In this document: piece after piece, positions 1 to 9,794 of the stretch
Layout of the letters: each line of letters begins with the position of its first letter
Position numbering within the stretch: position 1 is the stretch's first letter
Source of the DNA: Streptococcus sp.
GTDB taxonomy: Bacteria > Bacillota > Bacilli > Lactobacillales > Streptococcaceae
Length of the DNA: 64,000 nt
Direction: 5' to 3'
Assembly (NCBI GenBank): GCA_030527925.1
Contig: JAUMZW010000006.1
Coordinates: 62,001 to 126,000 of the forward strand
Made by a program: the position numbers and the translations under genes
The notes under the pieces: model-generated
Database searches by the model: none
What the model saw: the letters and a program-made list of their open reading frames with translations, nothing else
Told to the model about the DNA's origin: nothing

Positions 1-1163
1 ACGAAGAAGCTGTCAAGGCACATCCCATTGATGAATTATTAAAACTGTATGTTAAAATCAATGCTGAAGTAGAGTCTCATCCTGAACTTGATGAGCAAGC
101 TCGTGAATGGTTTAGAAAACTTGAAAATGGTGATAAAGAAGCGACTGATTTATGGCAATGGTTCCGAGATGAAAGCCTTGTCGAATTTAATAGACTTTAT
201 AAAGAACTAGATATTACGTTTGATAGTTATAATGGTGAAGCATTTTACAATGATAAAATGGATGCAGTTGTCAATATTCTATCAGAAAAAGGGTTATTAC
301 AAGAATCTCAAGGAGCTCTTGTTGTAAATCTTGAAAAATACGGGATTGAACATCCAGCCTTAATTAAAAAATCTGATGGGGCCACACTATACATCACTCG
401 TGATTTAGCAGCCGCTCTATACCGTCATAATACATACAATTTTGCTAAAGCTCTATATGTTGTTGGAAATGAACAATCTGCTCATTTTAAACAATTAAAA
501 GCTGTCTTAAACGAAATGGATTTTAAATGGAGTGATGACATTATCCACGTGCCTTTTGGTCTAGTCACAAAAGAAGGACAAAAACTCTCAACACGTAAAG
601 GAAATGTCATTTTACTAGAACCTACTATTGCTGAGGCTATTAAACGCGCTAAATTACAAATCGAGTCTAAAAACCCTGATTTACCTAATAAAGAACAAGT
701 TGCTCATGCAGTTGGTGTGGGGGCAATCAAGTTCTATGATTTAAAAACAGATAGATTAAATGGCTACGACTTCAATCTCGATACTATGGTATCTTTTGAA
801 GGAGAAACTGGACCATATGTTCAATATGCCAATGCTAGAATTCAGTCGATTTTACGTAAAGCAAACTTTACACCTGACAATAATACGAAATATAGCTTAA
901 ATGATTTGGAAAGTTGGGAAATTATAAAATTATTACAAGATTTTCCTCGTATTATTTCTAGAGCTGCTTCAAACTATGAGCCTTCTATTATTGCTAAATT
1001 CTCAATTAGTTTAGCACAAAGTTTCAATAAATACTATGCTCATAACCGTATTTTAGAGGATAATAAACAACGTGATGATAGATTGGCACTCTGCTATGTA
1101 ACTTCAATCATCTTGACAGAATCTTTACGCTTACTTGGTGTTGAAGCCCCTAATGAAATGTAA
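1..1163 (+). CDS. argS: Arginyl-tRNA synthetase, 3' part (5' end outside window)
   Basis: Class I aminoacyl-tRNA synthetase that charges tRNA-Arg in the cytoplasm. The reading frame is already open at base 3 and runs to the TAA at 1161-1163, so about 387 C-terminal residues are visible; the family is near 560 residues. An internal ATG at 258 is not the start, because clear ArgS sequence precedes it. Visible landmarks are the KMSKS-equivalent loop LSTRKGN (about 585-605), the segment YITRDLAAA (about 400-420) and the C-terminal anticodon-binding helical domain, including [12 protein letters not shown] and ending near [10 protein letters not shown]. It converges on the YitT gene across a shared terminator. 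No sign of damage in the visible part. Confidence 0.97.
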   Translation, partial: EEAVKAHPIDELLKLYVKINAEVESHPELDEQAREWFRKLENGDKEATDLWQWFRDESLVEFNRLYKELDITFDSYNGEAFYNDKMDAVVNILSEKGLLQESQGALVVNLEKYGIEHPALIKKSDGATLYITRDLAAALYRHNTYNFAKALYVVGNEQSAHFKQLKAVLNEMDFKWSDDIIHVPFGLVTKEGQKLSTRKGNVILLEPTIAEAIKRAKLQIESKNPDLPNKEQVAHAVGVGAIKFYDLKTDRLNGYDFNLDTMVSFEGETGPYVQYANARIQSILRKANFTPDNNTKYSLNDLESWEIIKLLQDFPRIISRAASNYEPSIIAKFSISLAQSFNKYYAHNRILEDNKQRDDRLALCYVTSIILTESLRLLGVEAPNEM

Positions 1164-1170
1164 AATATAA

Positions 1171-1208
1171 AAAAATCGGATAGACCTTATCGTCTTATCC
1201 GCTTTTTT
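1171..1208. terminator. Bidirectional terminator, argS / YitT-1
   Basis: CGGATA-GAC pairs with GTC-TTATCCG around a short loop (1177-1201), with a T-run on the right and an A-run on the left. It can therefore serve both convergent genes. Confidence 0.8.
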
Positions 1209-2077
1209 TATACTTTGTCATAATTCTTTCGTTTAATTTTAAAATCAGAACTAATTACTTCATCAACATTAATAATTGAAATAAAAGCATCAGGATCTAT
1301 ATTAGCCATTATATTCTTAACGTCTCTAACCTCATTCGGATTTAAAGCAACATAAAGTACCTTATAAGATTGTCCAGAATAAGCACCTTCTCCATTCAAA
1401 AAAGTGACTCCCCTATTGATTTCATTCAAAATTATTTTTGCTGCTTCTTCGGAATGTCTTGTTATTATAATCATTCCTCGAACCATATATCCACCATTTT
1501 GAACAAAAGTTAATACCTGGCTAAAAACAAAACTAGCTATTAAAGTATAGAGAATTTGTTGTAGGTCAATGTAAACGAGAGAAGCTAACAAGACAAAAGC
1601 ATCTATGATAAGTAATGTTTGTCCCAATTTAAATCCTAAAGTCTCTTCAAGAACTCTACCAATAATATCTGTACCCCCAGTTGTAGCACCATATCTAAAA
1701 ACAATACCACTTCCAGTTCCTGCAAATAAACCAGCTACCACAGCAATCAGCATCATATCATTATGTAAGGGAATTTTTATCGTAAAGTGTTCCCAAAACC
1801 AAATAAACACTGACATTAATACCGTTCCATATATTGTCAAAAAAAGAGCTTTTTTTCCTAATACCCTAGCACCCAAAATGAATAGAGGAATATTAATTAA
1901 TAACGATGAAAGTGCAGGGTTTGTCCCATTCAAAGCATGTACAATTAGTGTAATACCTGCAATTCCTCCTTCTGCTAGATGATTTATCATGTTAAAATGG
2001 ACAAATCCAAAAGTATAAATTGCTACACCTACTGCTATAAGAAAGAGACGTTTCAATTCATTTGCATAATTATTCAT
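1208..2077 (-). CDS. YitT-family membrane protein (DUF161 + DUF2179), copy 1
   Basis: 289-residue integral membrane protein of the YitT family. About five or six hydrophobic segments (roughly residues 10-190) are followed by a cytoplasmic C-terminal DUF2179 domain with the usual pattern GVTFLNGEGAYSG...DPDAFISIINVDEV. No biochemical function is firmly established for the family and I assign none. It is the last of three adjacent paralogues on the minus strand, 32 bp downstream of copy 2, so probably co-transcribed with it. Start ATG 2077 has AGGAGG about seven bases upstream. It ends in the convergent terminator shared with argS. Confidence 0.9.
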   Translation of the reverse strand: MNNYANELKRLFLIAVGVAIYTFGFVHFNMINHLAEGGIAGITLIVHALNGTNPALSSLLINIPLFILGARVLGKKALFLTIYGTVLMSVFIWFWEHFTIKIPLHNDMMLIAVVAGLFAGTGSGIVFRYGATTGGTDIIGRVLEETLGFKLGQTLLIIDAFVLLASLVYIDLQQILYTLIASFVFSQVLTFVQNGGYMVRGMIIITRHSEEAAKIILNEINRGVTFLNGEGAYSGQSYKVLYVALNPNEVRDVKNIMANIDPDAFISIINVDEVISSDFKIKRKNYDKV

Positions 2078-2109
2078 TTATCCTCCTATTAGAAAGAGCA
2101 TAGTATTCA

Positions 2110-2988
2110 CTAAGCTCTTTTCTTTCTTCTATATTTACTTTTTGAAGCTACAAATTCAGGACTCATAACCTCATCAACGTTCATAATTGATATGAAAGCA
2201 TTGGGGTCAATTTCCCTAATATACAGCTTCAAATCACGAATATCGGCAGGGCTTAACGCCACATATAAAACGTCTTTTGACTTACCTGAGTAAACACCCT
2301 CTCCTTTTAATGAGGTGACTCCTCGTCCCAACTCCGTAATAATAACATTTGCAATATCATTTGAAGACTCTGATATGATGATGACACCTCGAACAGAGTA
2401 TCCTCCTTTTTGAATCAATTGTACAACCTGACTATACATAAAACTTGCAATCAAAGCGTACATCATTCGAGGAATACTAATGTATGTCAATGATAGGAGC
2501 ATGACAAAGATATCAAATCCTAATAATGCTTGACTGAGGGGTAAACCAAACTTATTTTCAATAAGACGTGCAACAATGTCAGAACCACCAATTGTCCCTC
2601 CACTGCGAAAAACAAGACCGCCTCCAATACCTGCTATAATACCAGCTAACAATGAAACAACTAAAAAATCATGATTTAAATTAATTTCAAGAGGTAGTTT
2701 TTGAAATATCCATATAAAAAGATAAAGTAACCCAATGCCTTCTATTGTGTAAAACATAGCTTTACGACCAAAATAGTATGCACCAATCACAACTAATGGA
2801 AAATTTAGCAAATAACCTGTATAAGTAGGATTAATACCAAACAAAGCATGGATGACAAGTGTCAATCCTGCAAGGCCATTAGCAGCTACCTTATTAGGTA
2901 AATTTAAATAAACAAAGCCAAAAGCATATATCGCAGCACCAATAGCGATTAATAAAATATTCTTGATTCTAAATTGATTCTGAATCAT
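2110..2988 (-). CDS. YitT-family membrane protein (DUF161 + DUF2179), copy 2
   Basis: 292-residue paralogue of the neighbouring copies, with the same layout: N-terminal membrane segments, then DUF2179 (GVTSLKGEGVYSGKSKDVLY...DPNAFISIMNVDEVM). The frame is open to 3060, but that extension overlaps the tail of copy 3. The ATG at 2988 is preferred because AAAGGA lies about five bases before it and because MIQNQFRIKNILLIAIG aligns with the start of copy 1. The C-terminus is basic (SKSKYRRKKRA). Function unknown. Confidence 0.88.
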   Translation of the reverse strand: MIQNQFRIKNILLIAIGAAIYAFGFVYLNLPNKVAANGLAGLTLVIHALFGINPTYTGYLLNFPLVVIGAYYFGRKAMFYTIEGIGLLYLFIWIFQKLPLEINLNHDFLVVSLLAGIIAGIGGGLVFRSGGTIGGSDIVARLIENKFGLPLSQALLGFDIFVMLLSLTYISIPRMMYALIASFMYSQVVQLIQKGGYSVRGVIIISESSNDIANVIITELGRGVTSLKGEGVYSGKSKDVLYVALSPADIRDLKLYIREIDPNAFISIMNVDEVMSPEFVASKSKYRRKKRA

Positions 2989-3001
2989 CGTTTTTCCTTT
3001 T

Positions 3002-3955
3002 TTAATCTTCAACAAAACGTCCAATGATATGAACATTTTCAGCAACAGAGACAAAAGCATCAGGATCTGCTTTCTTCATTAACTTTTTAAAATAAGGGTA
3101 TTCCTCTCGAGTAATAATCGTGATTAAAACAGATTTCTTTTTATGTTCATAGGTTCCTTCTGCATCATTTAAACAAGTGACACCTCTGTGAAGTTTTTTA
3201 TGAATTTTTGATATTACCTTAGCTGGCTTACTAGTGATAATAGTGGCCTGCATTTTCTTTTGTTTTGTAAAAATAGCATCTGTCACTCTAGTTGACACAA
3301 AGATTGTAACCATTGAATAAAGAGCATATTTCCAACCAAATAGAATCCCTGCAAAAATCATAATCACTCCATTTATAGCAAGTGATATATTTCCTACTTC
3401 TCTACCCGTTTTTTTTCTAATGGTAAGACTAATTATATCAGTTCCTCCACTTGAAATTCGTGATTTTAGGCTCGTCCCAATTCCAATACCCATAATTAAG
3501 CCTCCAAATATAGCATTAATTAGAGGATCTTCAGTCAAGGTAACTTGAGGCAAAATTTGAATAAATAACGAACTCATCGAAACTGTAATAAATGTAAATA
3601 CCGTAAACTTATGCCCAATCTTATACCAAGCCAGAACTAATAAGGGAGCATTAACCAGATAATAGACGACGGAGATTGGAAGAGCACCCCCAATTAAACG
3701 ATGACTTATAGCTGAAATAACTTGAGATAAACCAGTTGCTCCACTAGAGTATACATGACCTGGTTGAAAAAAGAAATTGACAGCAATACTTGACAGTAAA
3801 CCATATAACAAAGCTGCAGAAATTTTTTCAACATAAGCTTCCTTAGTAATACTTCGTAAAGTTCTTATGAATCCAATCTGTTGAGCAATCCGATTAACTG
3901 TAAATTTTATTCTCTTAGATAGAGGTGCTTTTTTAATCATGAGTGATTGTTTCAA
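3002..3955 (-). CDS. YitT-family membrane protein (DUF161 + DUF2179), copy 3
   Basis: 317-residue YitT protein with a longer, basic N-terminal extension before the first membrane segment. The C-terminal DUF2179 contains [18 protein letters not shown] and [16 protein letters not shown]. The start lies inside the 3' end of aspS. A TTG at 3955 has AGAAG nine bases upstream, and an ATG at 3940 overlaps the aspS stop region and could be translationally coupled; I cannot decide between them (317 or 312 residues). It is more diverged from copies 1 and 2 than they are from each other. Position suggests an aspS-YitT-YitT-YitT transcript. Confidence 0.85.
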   Translation of the reverse strand: MKQSLMIKKAPLSKRIKFTVNRIAQQIGFIRTLRSITKEAYVEKISAALLYGLLSSIAVNFFFQPGHVYSSGATGLSQVISAISHRLIGGALPISVVYYLVNAPLLVLAWYKIGHKFTVFTFITVSMSSLFIQILPQVTLTEDPLINAIFGGLIMGIGIGTSLKSRISSGGTDIISLTIRKKTGREVGNISLAINGVIMIFAGILFGWKYALYSMVTIFVSTRVTDAIFTKQKKMQATIITSKPAKVISKIHKKLHRGVTCLNDAEGTYEHKKKSVLITIITREEYPYFKKLMKKADPDAFVSVAENVHIIGRFVED

Positions 3956-5681
3956 TTGATAATTCTTCTAATTGTTTAGACGATACGTGACTAGGTGCTT
4001 GAGTCATTGGGTCTGTAGCTTTATTATTTTTAGGAAACGCAATAACTTCTCTAATGTTATCTTCTCCTGCTAATAGCATGACAAAGCGATCAAGACCGAT
4101 TGCTAAACCACCATGAGGAGGAAAACCATAATCCATAGCTTCTAGTAAGAATCCAAACTGTTCATTAGCCTCCTCTTTTGAAAATCCTAATGCAGTAAAC
4201 ATACGTTCTTGTAAATCTCTACGATTAATACGAAGACTTCCTCCACCCAGTTCGTAACCATTTAATACAATATCATATGCAACAGCTCTCACTTGATTCA
4301 AATCACTTTCTAAATGACTTTCTGTTTCTACTGTTGGTAATGTGAACGGATGATGGGCACTCATATAACGTCCTTCTTCTTCTGACCACTCAAACATTGG
4401 CCAGTCAATTACCCATAAAAAATTGAACTTAGACTTGTCAACCAAGTAAAGATCTTTAGCAATATGATTTCGAAGGTAACCAAGTACATTATTTGCTACT
4501 TCAAGACTGTCAGCAACAAAGAGTACTAAATCATTTTCAGAAAGATGTAAAGTACTTGTCAATTTATCTTCGATATGTGTCAAAAACTTAGCAATTGGTC
4601 CAGCCAATACACCATCTGTTACTTTAGACCATGCTAAACCTTTTGCCCCTAATTGTTTAGATAGGTCTGTTAATTTATCAATTGCTTTACGAGAATATTT
4701 GTCTGCATTATTTTTAACAACAATAGCTTTGACACTCTCTGCCTCAGAGAAAACTTTGAAATCAATTTCTTTGACAAGTTCTGTCAAGTCTTGTAAAAGC
4801 ATCTCAAAACGTGTATCAGGTTTATCACTTCCGTAAAGGTTCATTGCATCATTGTAAGATATGCGCGGAAATGGTAGGGTAACCTCTATTCCCTTAGTTT
4901 CTTTCATAACTTGGGCAATCATACCTTCTGTGATATCTTGAATTTCTATATCAGATAGGAAAGTTGTTTCTAAGTCAACTTGTGTAAACTCAGGTTGACG
5001 ATCACCACGTAAATCTTCATCACGGAAACACTTAACAATTTGATAATAGCGATCAAAACCTGCATTCATCAATAGTTGTTTTGTAATTTGTGGACTTTGT
5101 GGTAAGGCATAAAATTGACCTTGGTTGACACGACTTGGTACAAGATAATCACGCGCACCTTCTGGTGTTGATTTTGTCAACATTGGTGTCTCAACATCAA
5201 TAAATTCTAACCCGTCAAGGTAATTACGAATCGTATGTGTCACCTTAGCACGAAGTTTAAAGTTTTCTAACATTTCTGGACGACGTAAGTCAAGATAACG
5301 GTAACGTAAACGAGTGTCATCATTGGCTTCAATACCATCTTTGATCTCAAAAGGTGTTGTTTTAGCAGTATTTAAAATCGTTAATGCCGATACTTTTAAC
5401 TCAACTGCACCAGTAGCCAATTTATCATTCACTTGTTCTTTGGCTACGACCTGACCAGTCACTTCGATAACATATTCACTGCGAAGTGTCTCTGCAGCTG
5501 TCATCACTTCTGGTGAAACCTCTTCTGGGTTAATCACAAGCTGCATAATCCCTTCACGGTCACGCAAATCGATAAAAATAAGACCACCTAAATCTCTACG
5601 ACGGCCTACCCAACCTTTTAGTGTAAATTCTTCACCAATATGCTCACTACGAACACGACCTGCATACATACTTCGTTTCAT
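3933..5681 (-). CDS. aspS: Aspartyl-tRNA synthetase
   Basis: Class IIb synthetase that charges tRNA-Asp. 582 residues, the usual bacterial length. It has an N-terminal OB-fold anticodon-binding domain (about 1-110). Class II motif 2 is [15 protein letters not shown] near residue 220, the bacterial GAD insertion domain lies in the middle, and motif 3 is [15 protein letters not shown] near 530. The frame extends upstream to 5708, but ATG 5681 has GGAG six to seven bases ahead and begins the canonical [10 protein letters not shown]. The tail overlaps the start of the YitT gene. The extended central insertion suggests the bacterial, discriminating type of AspRS; this is inference. Confidence 0.98.
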   Translation of the reverse strand: MKRSMYAGRVRSEHIGEEFTLKGWVGRRRDLGGLIFIDLRDREGIMQLVINPEEVSPEVMTAAETLRSEYVIEVTGQVVAKEQVNDKLATGAVELKVSALTILNTAKTTPFEIKDGIEANDDTRLRYRYLDLRRPEMLENFKLRAKVTHTIRNYLDGLEFIDVETPMLTKSTPEGARDYLVPSRVNQGQFYALPQSPQITKQLLMNAGFDRYYQIVKCFRDEDLRGDRQPEFTQVDLETTFLSDIEIQDITEGMIAQVMKETKGIEVTLPFPRISYNDAMNLYGSDKPDTRFEMLLQDLTELVKEIDFKVFSEAESVKAIVVKNNADKYSRKAIDKLTDLSKQLGAKGLAWSKVTDGVLAGPIAKFLTHIEDKLTSTLHLSENDLVLFVADSLEVANNVLGYLRNHIAKDLYLVDKSKFNFLWVIDWPMFEWSEEEGRYMSAHHPFTLPTVETESHLESDLNQVRAVAYDIVLNGYELGGGSLRINRRDLQERMFTALGFSKEEANEQFGFLLEAMDYGFPPHGGLAIGLDRFVMLLAGEDNIREVIAFPKNNKATDPMTQAPSHVSSKQLEELSIETITHD

Positions 5682-5760
5682 TCTATATTCTCCATTAAAA
5701 ATAGTCATTATTATTATAGCATATCACTGTGAAAACGGTCATCATTCTCATCAAAATTTC

Positions 5761-5790
5761 AAAAAAGGCCTTGATTTCTCTCAGCCTTTT
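5761..5790 (-). terminator. hisS terminator
   Basis: On the minus strand AAAAGGC pairs with GCCTTTT around a loop with further partial pairing (CTGA/TCAAG), followed by a T-run. It lies just after the hisS stop. Confidence 0.85.
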
Positions 5791-5806
5791 GGTATTTATT
5801 TCATTT

Positions 5807-7081
5807 TTAGAATTCTGATAAGATAGTTTGTGCATCTGCCAACAATTCATCAAAACTAATCTGCTTTTCCTCTCTTGTGGAATTATTTTTAATCGTTAGT
5901 TGGCGTGTTTCTACCTCAGTCTCTCCTAAGGTAATGACATACTTAGCTCCAAAACTATCGGCCGCCTTAAATTGTGCTTTTAATTTACGGCTCAAATAAT
6001 CTCTATCAGCACTAATACCTTGCTTACGTAGCCCTTGTACTAATTCTAAAGCAGAGATACTTGCTTTCTCGCCCAAAACGGCTATATACACGCTAAGACT
6101 ATTCTCAATAGGTAATTCAATTCCTTGTTTTTCTAAAACTAATAGCAGACGCTCCAAACCTAATCCAAAACCAAATCCTGGCGTCTCAGGACCATCAAAA
6201 TAGGATACCAAACCATCGTATCGACCACCTGCACAGATGGTTAATTCTGACTTTTCAACCTCTGTGATAAACTCGAAAATCGTATGATTGTAATAGTCTA
6301 AACCACGAACCATGTTAGTGTCAATTACATAAGGAATATCCAATAACTCTAGCATCTGACGAACACTATTAAAATGTTCTTTGCTCTCATCATCAAGGTA
6401 ATCTAAAATTGATGGTGCATTCTCAACAGCCTTTTTATCTTCTTTTTCCTTTGAATCTAAGACACGAAGTGGATTTTCCTCCAAACGACGTTGACTATCA
6501 GAAGATAATGTATCTCGTAATGGTGTCAAATAATCAATCAACGCTTGTCTATAGGCCTGTCTACTCTCTGTACTACCAAGACTATTTAAATGAAGGGTAA
6601 TATTTGATATCCCTAAAGTTTGAAATAAGTCGTAAGCCATAGCTATTGTTTCAACATCAGTCGCTGGATTTGATGAACCAAAGCACTCTACCCCCACTTG
6701 GTGAAATTCACGAAGACGACCTGCTTGAGGACGTTCATATCGAAACATTGAGCCAATATAATACATCTTAACAGGCTTTTGAACTTCAGGTGCAAACAAT
6801 TTGTTCTCAACATAAGAACGCACAACTGGTGCAGTCCCTTCTGGACGTAGTGTGATATGACGGTCACCCTTATCATAAAAATCATACATTTCCTTAGTCA
6901 CAATATCAGTAGTGTCTCCGACTGAGCGACTAATTACCTCATAGTGCTCAAACAAAGGAGTACGAATTTCAGCATATCGGTACTTATTAAATGTTTCACG
7001 TGCAACATTTTCAACATACTGCCACTTTTCTGATTGTCCAGGTAAAATATCCTGTGTTCCTTTAGGTTTTTGTAATTTCAT
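5807..7081 (-). CDS. hisS: Histidyl-tRNA synthetase
   Basis: Class IIa synthetase that charges tRNA-His. 424 residues, full length. Visible features are the N-terminus [13 protein letters not shown], motif 2 region [14 protein letters not shown] (about 80-93), the histidine-specific loop [13 protein letters not shown] (about 258-270), motif 3 [16 protein letters not shown] (about 305-320) and a C-terminal anticodon-binding domain. The start at 7081 has GAGG upstream. It sits upstream of aspS, but a terminator lies between them. Codons near residues 30-36 (NVARETF) contain a parS-like ParB-binding sequence, described separately. Confidence 0.98.
   Translation of the reverse strand: MKLQKPKGTQDILPGQSEKWQYVENVARETFNKYRYAEIRTPLFEHYEVISRSVGDTTDIVTKEMYDFYDKGDRHITLRPEGTAPVVRSYVENKLFAPEVQKPVKMYYIGSMFRYERPQAGRLREFHQVGVECFGSSNPATDVETIAMAYDLFQTLGISNITLHLNSLGSTESRQAYRQALIDYLTPLRDTLSSDSQRRLEENPLRVLDSKEKEDKKAVENAPSILDYLDDESKEHFNSVRQMLELLDIPYVIDTNMVRGLDYYNHTIFEFITEVEKSELTICAGGRYDGLVSYFDGPETPGFGFGLGLERLLLVLEKQGIELPIENSLSVYIAVLGEKASISALELVQGLRKQGISADRDYLSRKLKAQFKAADSFGAKYVITLGETEVETRQLTIKNNSTREEKQISFDELLADAQTILSEF
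6992..7007. other. parS-like ParB-binding site inside hisS
   Basis: TGTTTCACGTGCAACA; on the other strand TGTTGCACGTGAAACA. This differs at one of 16 positions from the consensus TGTTTCACGTGAAACA and fits the looser form TGTTNCACGTGAAACA. It is one of three such sites left of oriC in this window. Confidence 0.7.
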
Positions 7082-7199
7082 TTGCTATCCTCTTTTAAAC
7101 TATTTTCTTTATTTTATCATAAAAATGACCTAGCTAACAGATAACAGCTATTCAAAACCCTTCTTTAATTTTTCCAATGTTATTCTATTACATGACTAT

Positions 7200-7814
7200 C
7201 TAAAAACGATCTTCCTGATTTTTAACATTTTCAAACATAAGACCGCACTTGTAATAACTAAAAAACTCAACAAATGGAGATAGAAGAAAAATGAAAATCC
7301 CTACTTGGTTAAACAGTAAAGCTATAACCATTGTCAAAAAATCTATTACAGCAATCATAATCATCCTATTTTTATAAAATTCCTTGATTTTCCCTATTTT
7401 ACTTGATGTCCATCCTTAGCATTTTTAACCATTTAATTAAGCGTAATCCAACTCATAAGAAAAGCTGTTACAAAATTAATAATCCCAAAAAATAAAATTG
7501 AGACCCACTTTGGGTTAAATTCGACTAACATCTTCGTAGCCAAAGGAAATAAGGATAAAATCATATGAGCAATCACATCACGAATAAATGCATCATAACT
7601 AACTTCTTCAACGACAGACAAAAATTGTGGTTCTCCGATACCAAAAATTAAAAATAATTAAAAATGATATCAGAAATAAACCTACTGTATAAGCAAAATG
7701 AGGTAGTCCATCCATACTTTTTGGTAATTTAATCTCCAATACCAAAATGGTCATCACTATTGCAATAATCGCATCACTAAGTGCATCAAATCGTTCTTTT
7801 AGTTTAATTGTCAT
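7200..7814 (-). pseudogene. Broken TMEM175-family (DUF1211) membrane protein gene
   Basis: A start with a strong ribosome site (AGGAGG, ATG at 7814) opens MTIKLKERFDALSDAIIAIVM... The SDAIIAIVMTILVLEI motif and NFWYRR are typical of bacterial TMEM175/DUF1211 potassium-channel-like proteins. The frame then breaks three times. There is a +1 shift at a T-run near 7615-7625, after which the text continues as EEVSYDAFIRD...LFPLATKMLVEF. There is an in-frame TAA at about 7433. A further shift near 7395 leads into a hydrophobic tail ending at TAG 7200. Put together the pieces make about 200 codons, the normal length. Several independent lesions make sequencing error unlikely. Confidence 0.82.
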
Positions 7815-7893
7815 AATTTCCTCCTAGACATTAGTCTATCTTATCATGTGACATTTAAATTTCAAAATATTTTTCCAAAAAATGTCAAGTAAC

Positions 7894-7927
7894 TTTACTT
7901 TACAAAAAAGATGTGCTATCATATAAA
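7894..7927 (+). promoter_or_regulatory. Promoter for rpmF-rpmG
   Basis: Two overlapping sigma-A type readings are possible, both with 17-bp spacers: TTTACT (7894) to TATCAT (7917), or TTTACA (7899) to TATAAA (7922). Either would give a leader of about 40 nt before rpmF. Confidence 0.5.
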
Positions 7928-7972
7928 AGTTGATAAAAATCAAAATAAAACAATCGAAAGGAAATTGATAAA

Positions 7973-8155
7973 ATGGCAGTACCTGCTCGTCACACTTCAA
8001 AAGCGAAGAAAAATAAACGTCGTACACACTACAAATTGACAGCTCCAATTGTACAATTTGATGAAACTACTGGAGATTACTCACGTTCTCACCGTGTATC
8101 ACTTAAAGGATACTACAAAGGACGTAAAATTGCTAAAGCTAACGAAGCTAAATAA
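7973..8155 (+). CDS. rpmF: 50S ribosomal protein L32, cysteine-free form
   Basis: 60-residue large-subunit protein with the N-terminus [22 protein letters not shown]. The zinc-binding CxxC pairs of the C+ form of L32 are absent: the equivalent region reads [20 protein letters not shown] and the protein contains no cysteine. It is therefore a C-minus paralogue that does not need zinc. A ribosome site (AAAGGAAA) lies just upstream. It is followed 15 bp later by rpmG, which is also cysteine-free, so the pair is likely one transcript ending at the terminator at 8331. Confidence 0.97.
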   Translation: MAVPARHTSKAKKNKRRTHYKLTAPIVQFDETTGDYSRSHRVSLKGYYKGRKIAKANEAK

Positions 8156-8170
8156 TAGAAGGGAGATACC

Positions 8171-8320
8171 ATGCGCGTAAATATTACACTTGAACATAAA
8201 GAATCTGGTGAACGCTTGTACCTTACTTCAAAAAACAAACGTAACACTCCAGACCGTATCCAATTAAAAAAATACTCACCAAAATTACGTAAACACGTTA
8301 TTTTTACTGAAGTAAAATAA
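8171..8320 (+). CDS. rpmG: 50S ribosomal protein L33, cysteine-free form
   Basis: 49-residue L33: ATG 8171, stop 8318-8320, ribosome site GGGAGA nine bases upstream. The sequence begins [21 protein letters not shown]. The four zinc-ligand cysteines of C+ L33 are replaced (HKESGE, YSPKLRK) and there is no cysteine in the protein. Firmicutes often carry several rpmG copies of both types; only this one is in the window. It forms an operon with rpmF. Confidence 0.97.
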   Translation: MRVNITLEHKESGERLYLTSKNKRNTPDRIQLKKYSPKLRKHVIFTEVK

Positions 8321-8330
8321 TTGATATTAG

Positions 8331-8366
8331 AAAAGCCTATGAAACTAATCTTTCAAGGGCTTTTTT
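8331..8366 (+). terminator. rpmF-rpmG terminator
   Basis: AAAAGCC pairs with GGCTTTT (with GAAA/TTTC in the inner part), followed by six T. Confidence 0.85.
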
Positions 8367-8409
8367 GTTTTAACTTATTAACTAGATTTTGTCTCATATT
8401 TATCAAATT

Positions 8410-8706
8410 TTAATTGAAAATTTCTCTAATATTTTTTTGAATATAACTTACAGCTTGTGTTATATAATTATCTAAAATATCATCCCTATCAATTTTAAGT
8501 TCTGTGATTTCACCTTTTAAAAGTGATTTAAATTCTTGAACTCTTATTACTTTAAAAAAATCTCCCTCGGATAAAGTAGATAGTATCCCATACAGCAAAT
8601 AGCTAGTGTAAGTTTTACCAGAATTATTCTGACCTGTAAATACTGTCACTTTATTTACTGATAAATCTAACTTTTTTATAGTACCTAATTTTTCAATATG
8701 TATATT
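8410..8706 (-). pseudogene. Remnant of an AAA/RecF-like ATPase, N-terminal part only
   Basis: The frame is open from a TAA at 8707-8709 to the stop at 8410 and reads IHIEKLGTIKKLDLSVNKV TVFTGQNNSGKTYTSYLLYG. This is the N-terminal strand and Walker A loop (GQNNSGKT) of SMC/RecF-like ATPases of the AAA_15 or OLD kind. No ATG or GTG opens the frame before the homologous region; the only in-frame GTG, at 8649, would remove the first strand. The protein stops about 45 residues after the P-loop, without signature, Walker B or any effector domain. I read it as the decayed 5' end of a larger ATPase gene. A short expressed fragment cannot be excluded. Confidence 0.6.
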
Positions 8707-8756
8707 TTATCCTTTATTTTAAGTTATTAAAATACACCATAATAACTATTTCCATT

Positions 8757-8787
8757 ATTAAAAAGAACTGGAGTAATCCCCTAGTTC
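8757..8787 (-). terminator. Terminator of the nucleoside phosphorylase gene
   Basis: On the minus strand GAACT and GGGG pair with CTCC and AGTTC around ATTA, with one bulged base, followed by TTTTT. Confidence 0.75.
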
Positions 8788-9555
8788 CTATAACTTAATA
8801 ACTGCATTTAGACTAAGTTCTAAAGCAAATGCGATAGAATCATCACCCCAGTTTCGCTCATCATATTGTTCAACATTTGCTAGACTGTCTGCTGTATATA
8901 GAATTTGACCAAAAGTTATCTGACGTAATTTGGCGCATGCAGCTAAGGCTGAACATTCCATTTCAACAACTTGACAGCCTTCTTCTTTACGATAATTGAT
9001 CTTGGCTTCAGTCTCTCGATAAAAGCCATCTGTTGTCCAGGTCATAACTTCTTTATAACCTAGCCCAAATGCTTTAATCGTTTTTTCAATTGCTGACATG
9101 GCTTTTAGGTTGATATCTATATAGCGAGATGGTTTCACATAATGGTAAGAAGTACCCTCGTCTCGAAGAGCTCTATAAGGAACTAAAAAGACACCCTCAT
9201 CAAAATGGTCTAGGGCACCACAAGAACCAGTACTTATGACCTCACGAACACCGTATCCAATCAGCCAATCCATAAATTGAGTCGCTGGTGCCGAACCTAC
9301 TGGAGCTTGAGCAAGACAGATCTGTTCTCCTTTAAATTCAATTACATAAACAAGATAAATTTTGGTAGCTGAGACGAATTCACCCACTATTTTTGCACCG
9401 ACTTTTTTGGCATAGTTATCAATTTCATCACCAAGAAAACCAAAGACCGCCTTTTTCGGAAGTTTTATATCCAACCCTTCATGGTCAGGCATAATCACAG
9501 CCTTATGGCTATCATCAAATTCTAAAATTGGGTAATCATGTTTTTGTAAAACCAT
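8788..9555 (-). CDS. Nucleoside phosphorylase (PNP/UDP phosphorylase family)
   Basis: 255-residue enzyme of the purine/uridine phosphorylase superfamily, expected to cleave a nucleoside with phosphate to base and (deoxy)ribose-1-phosphate. Visible features are the phosphate/ribose region VISTGSCGALDHF (about 108-120), AQAPVGSAPATQ, and the substrate-site strand QVVEMECSALAACA (about 195-208), where Glu-Met-Glu contacts the ribose. Start ATG 9555 has AAGGAG upstream. The substrate cannot be told from sequence; the layout resembles uridine-phosphorylase-like members. It is preceded on the same strand by the XRE gene 20 bp away, so co-transcription is likely. Confidence 0.88.
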   Translation of the reverse strand: MVLQKHDYPILEFDDSHKAVIMPDHEGLDIKLPKKAVFGFLGDEIDNYAKKVGAKIVGEFVSATKIYLVYVIEFKGEQICLAQAPVGSAPATQFMDWLIGYGVREVISTGSCGALDHFDEGVFLVPYRALRDEGTSYHYVKPSRYIDINLKAMSAIEKTIKAFGLGYKEVMTWTTDGFYRETEAKINYRKEEGCQVVEMECSALAACAKLRQITFGQILYTADSLANVEQYDERNWGDDSIAFALELSLNAVIKL

Positions 9556-9575
9556 ATTAAACTCCTTTTATTAAC

Positions 9576-9791
9576 TTACGTTTCTTTAAGTCTAAACAAG
9601 TCTTCAACCGACTTATCAAAAATAGCTGAAATCTTTAAAGCTAATTCTAGTGACGGGTTATAGCGATTATTTTCTAAGTGAAGAATGGTTTCACGACGAA
9701 CCCCTACAAAATCAGCTAACTCTTGCTGAGTCATCCCTCTAGCTTCCCTAATCACTTTTAAATTCGTTTGAATATTACTTTCTCTTGGCAT
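9576..9791 (-). CDS. XRE-family helix-turn-helix regulator (small)
   Basis: 71-residue DNA-binding protein, almost only an HTH_3 domain: LKVIREARGMTQQELADFVGVRRETILHLENNRYNPSLELALKISAIFDKSVEDLF (about 11-66). This is the YozG-like type of small regulator normally paired with a membrane protein gene. It follows the 136-residue membrane gene with only three bases between stop and ATG, and GGTGAG overlapping that stop acts as its ribosome site. The likely target is the pair of 16-bp palindromes at the operon promoter (10216-10251), giving autoregulation; this is inference. Confidence 0.9.
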   Translation of the reverse strand: MPRESNIQTNLKVIREARGMTQQELADFVGVRRETILHLENNRYNPSLELALKISAIFDKSVEDLFRLKET

Positions 9792-9794
9792 GTC

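Noticed and set aside
1605..1982. 125-codon plus-strand frame inside YitT copy 1
   Set aside because: Antisense shadow of a clear family gene, with no ribosome site.
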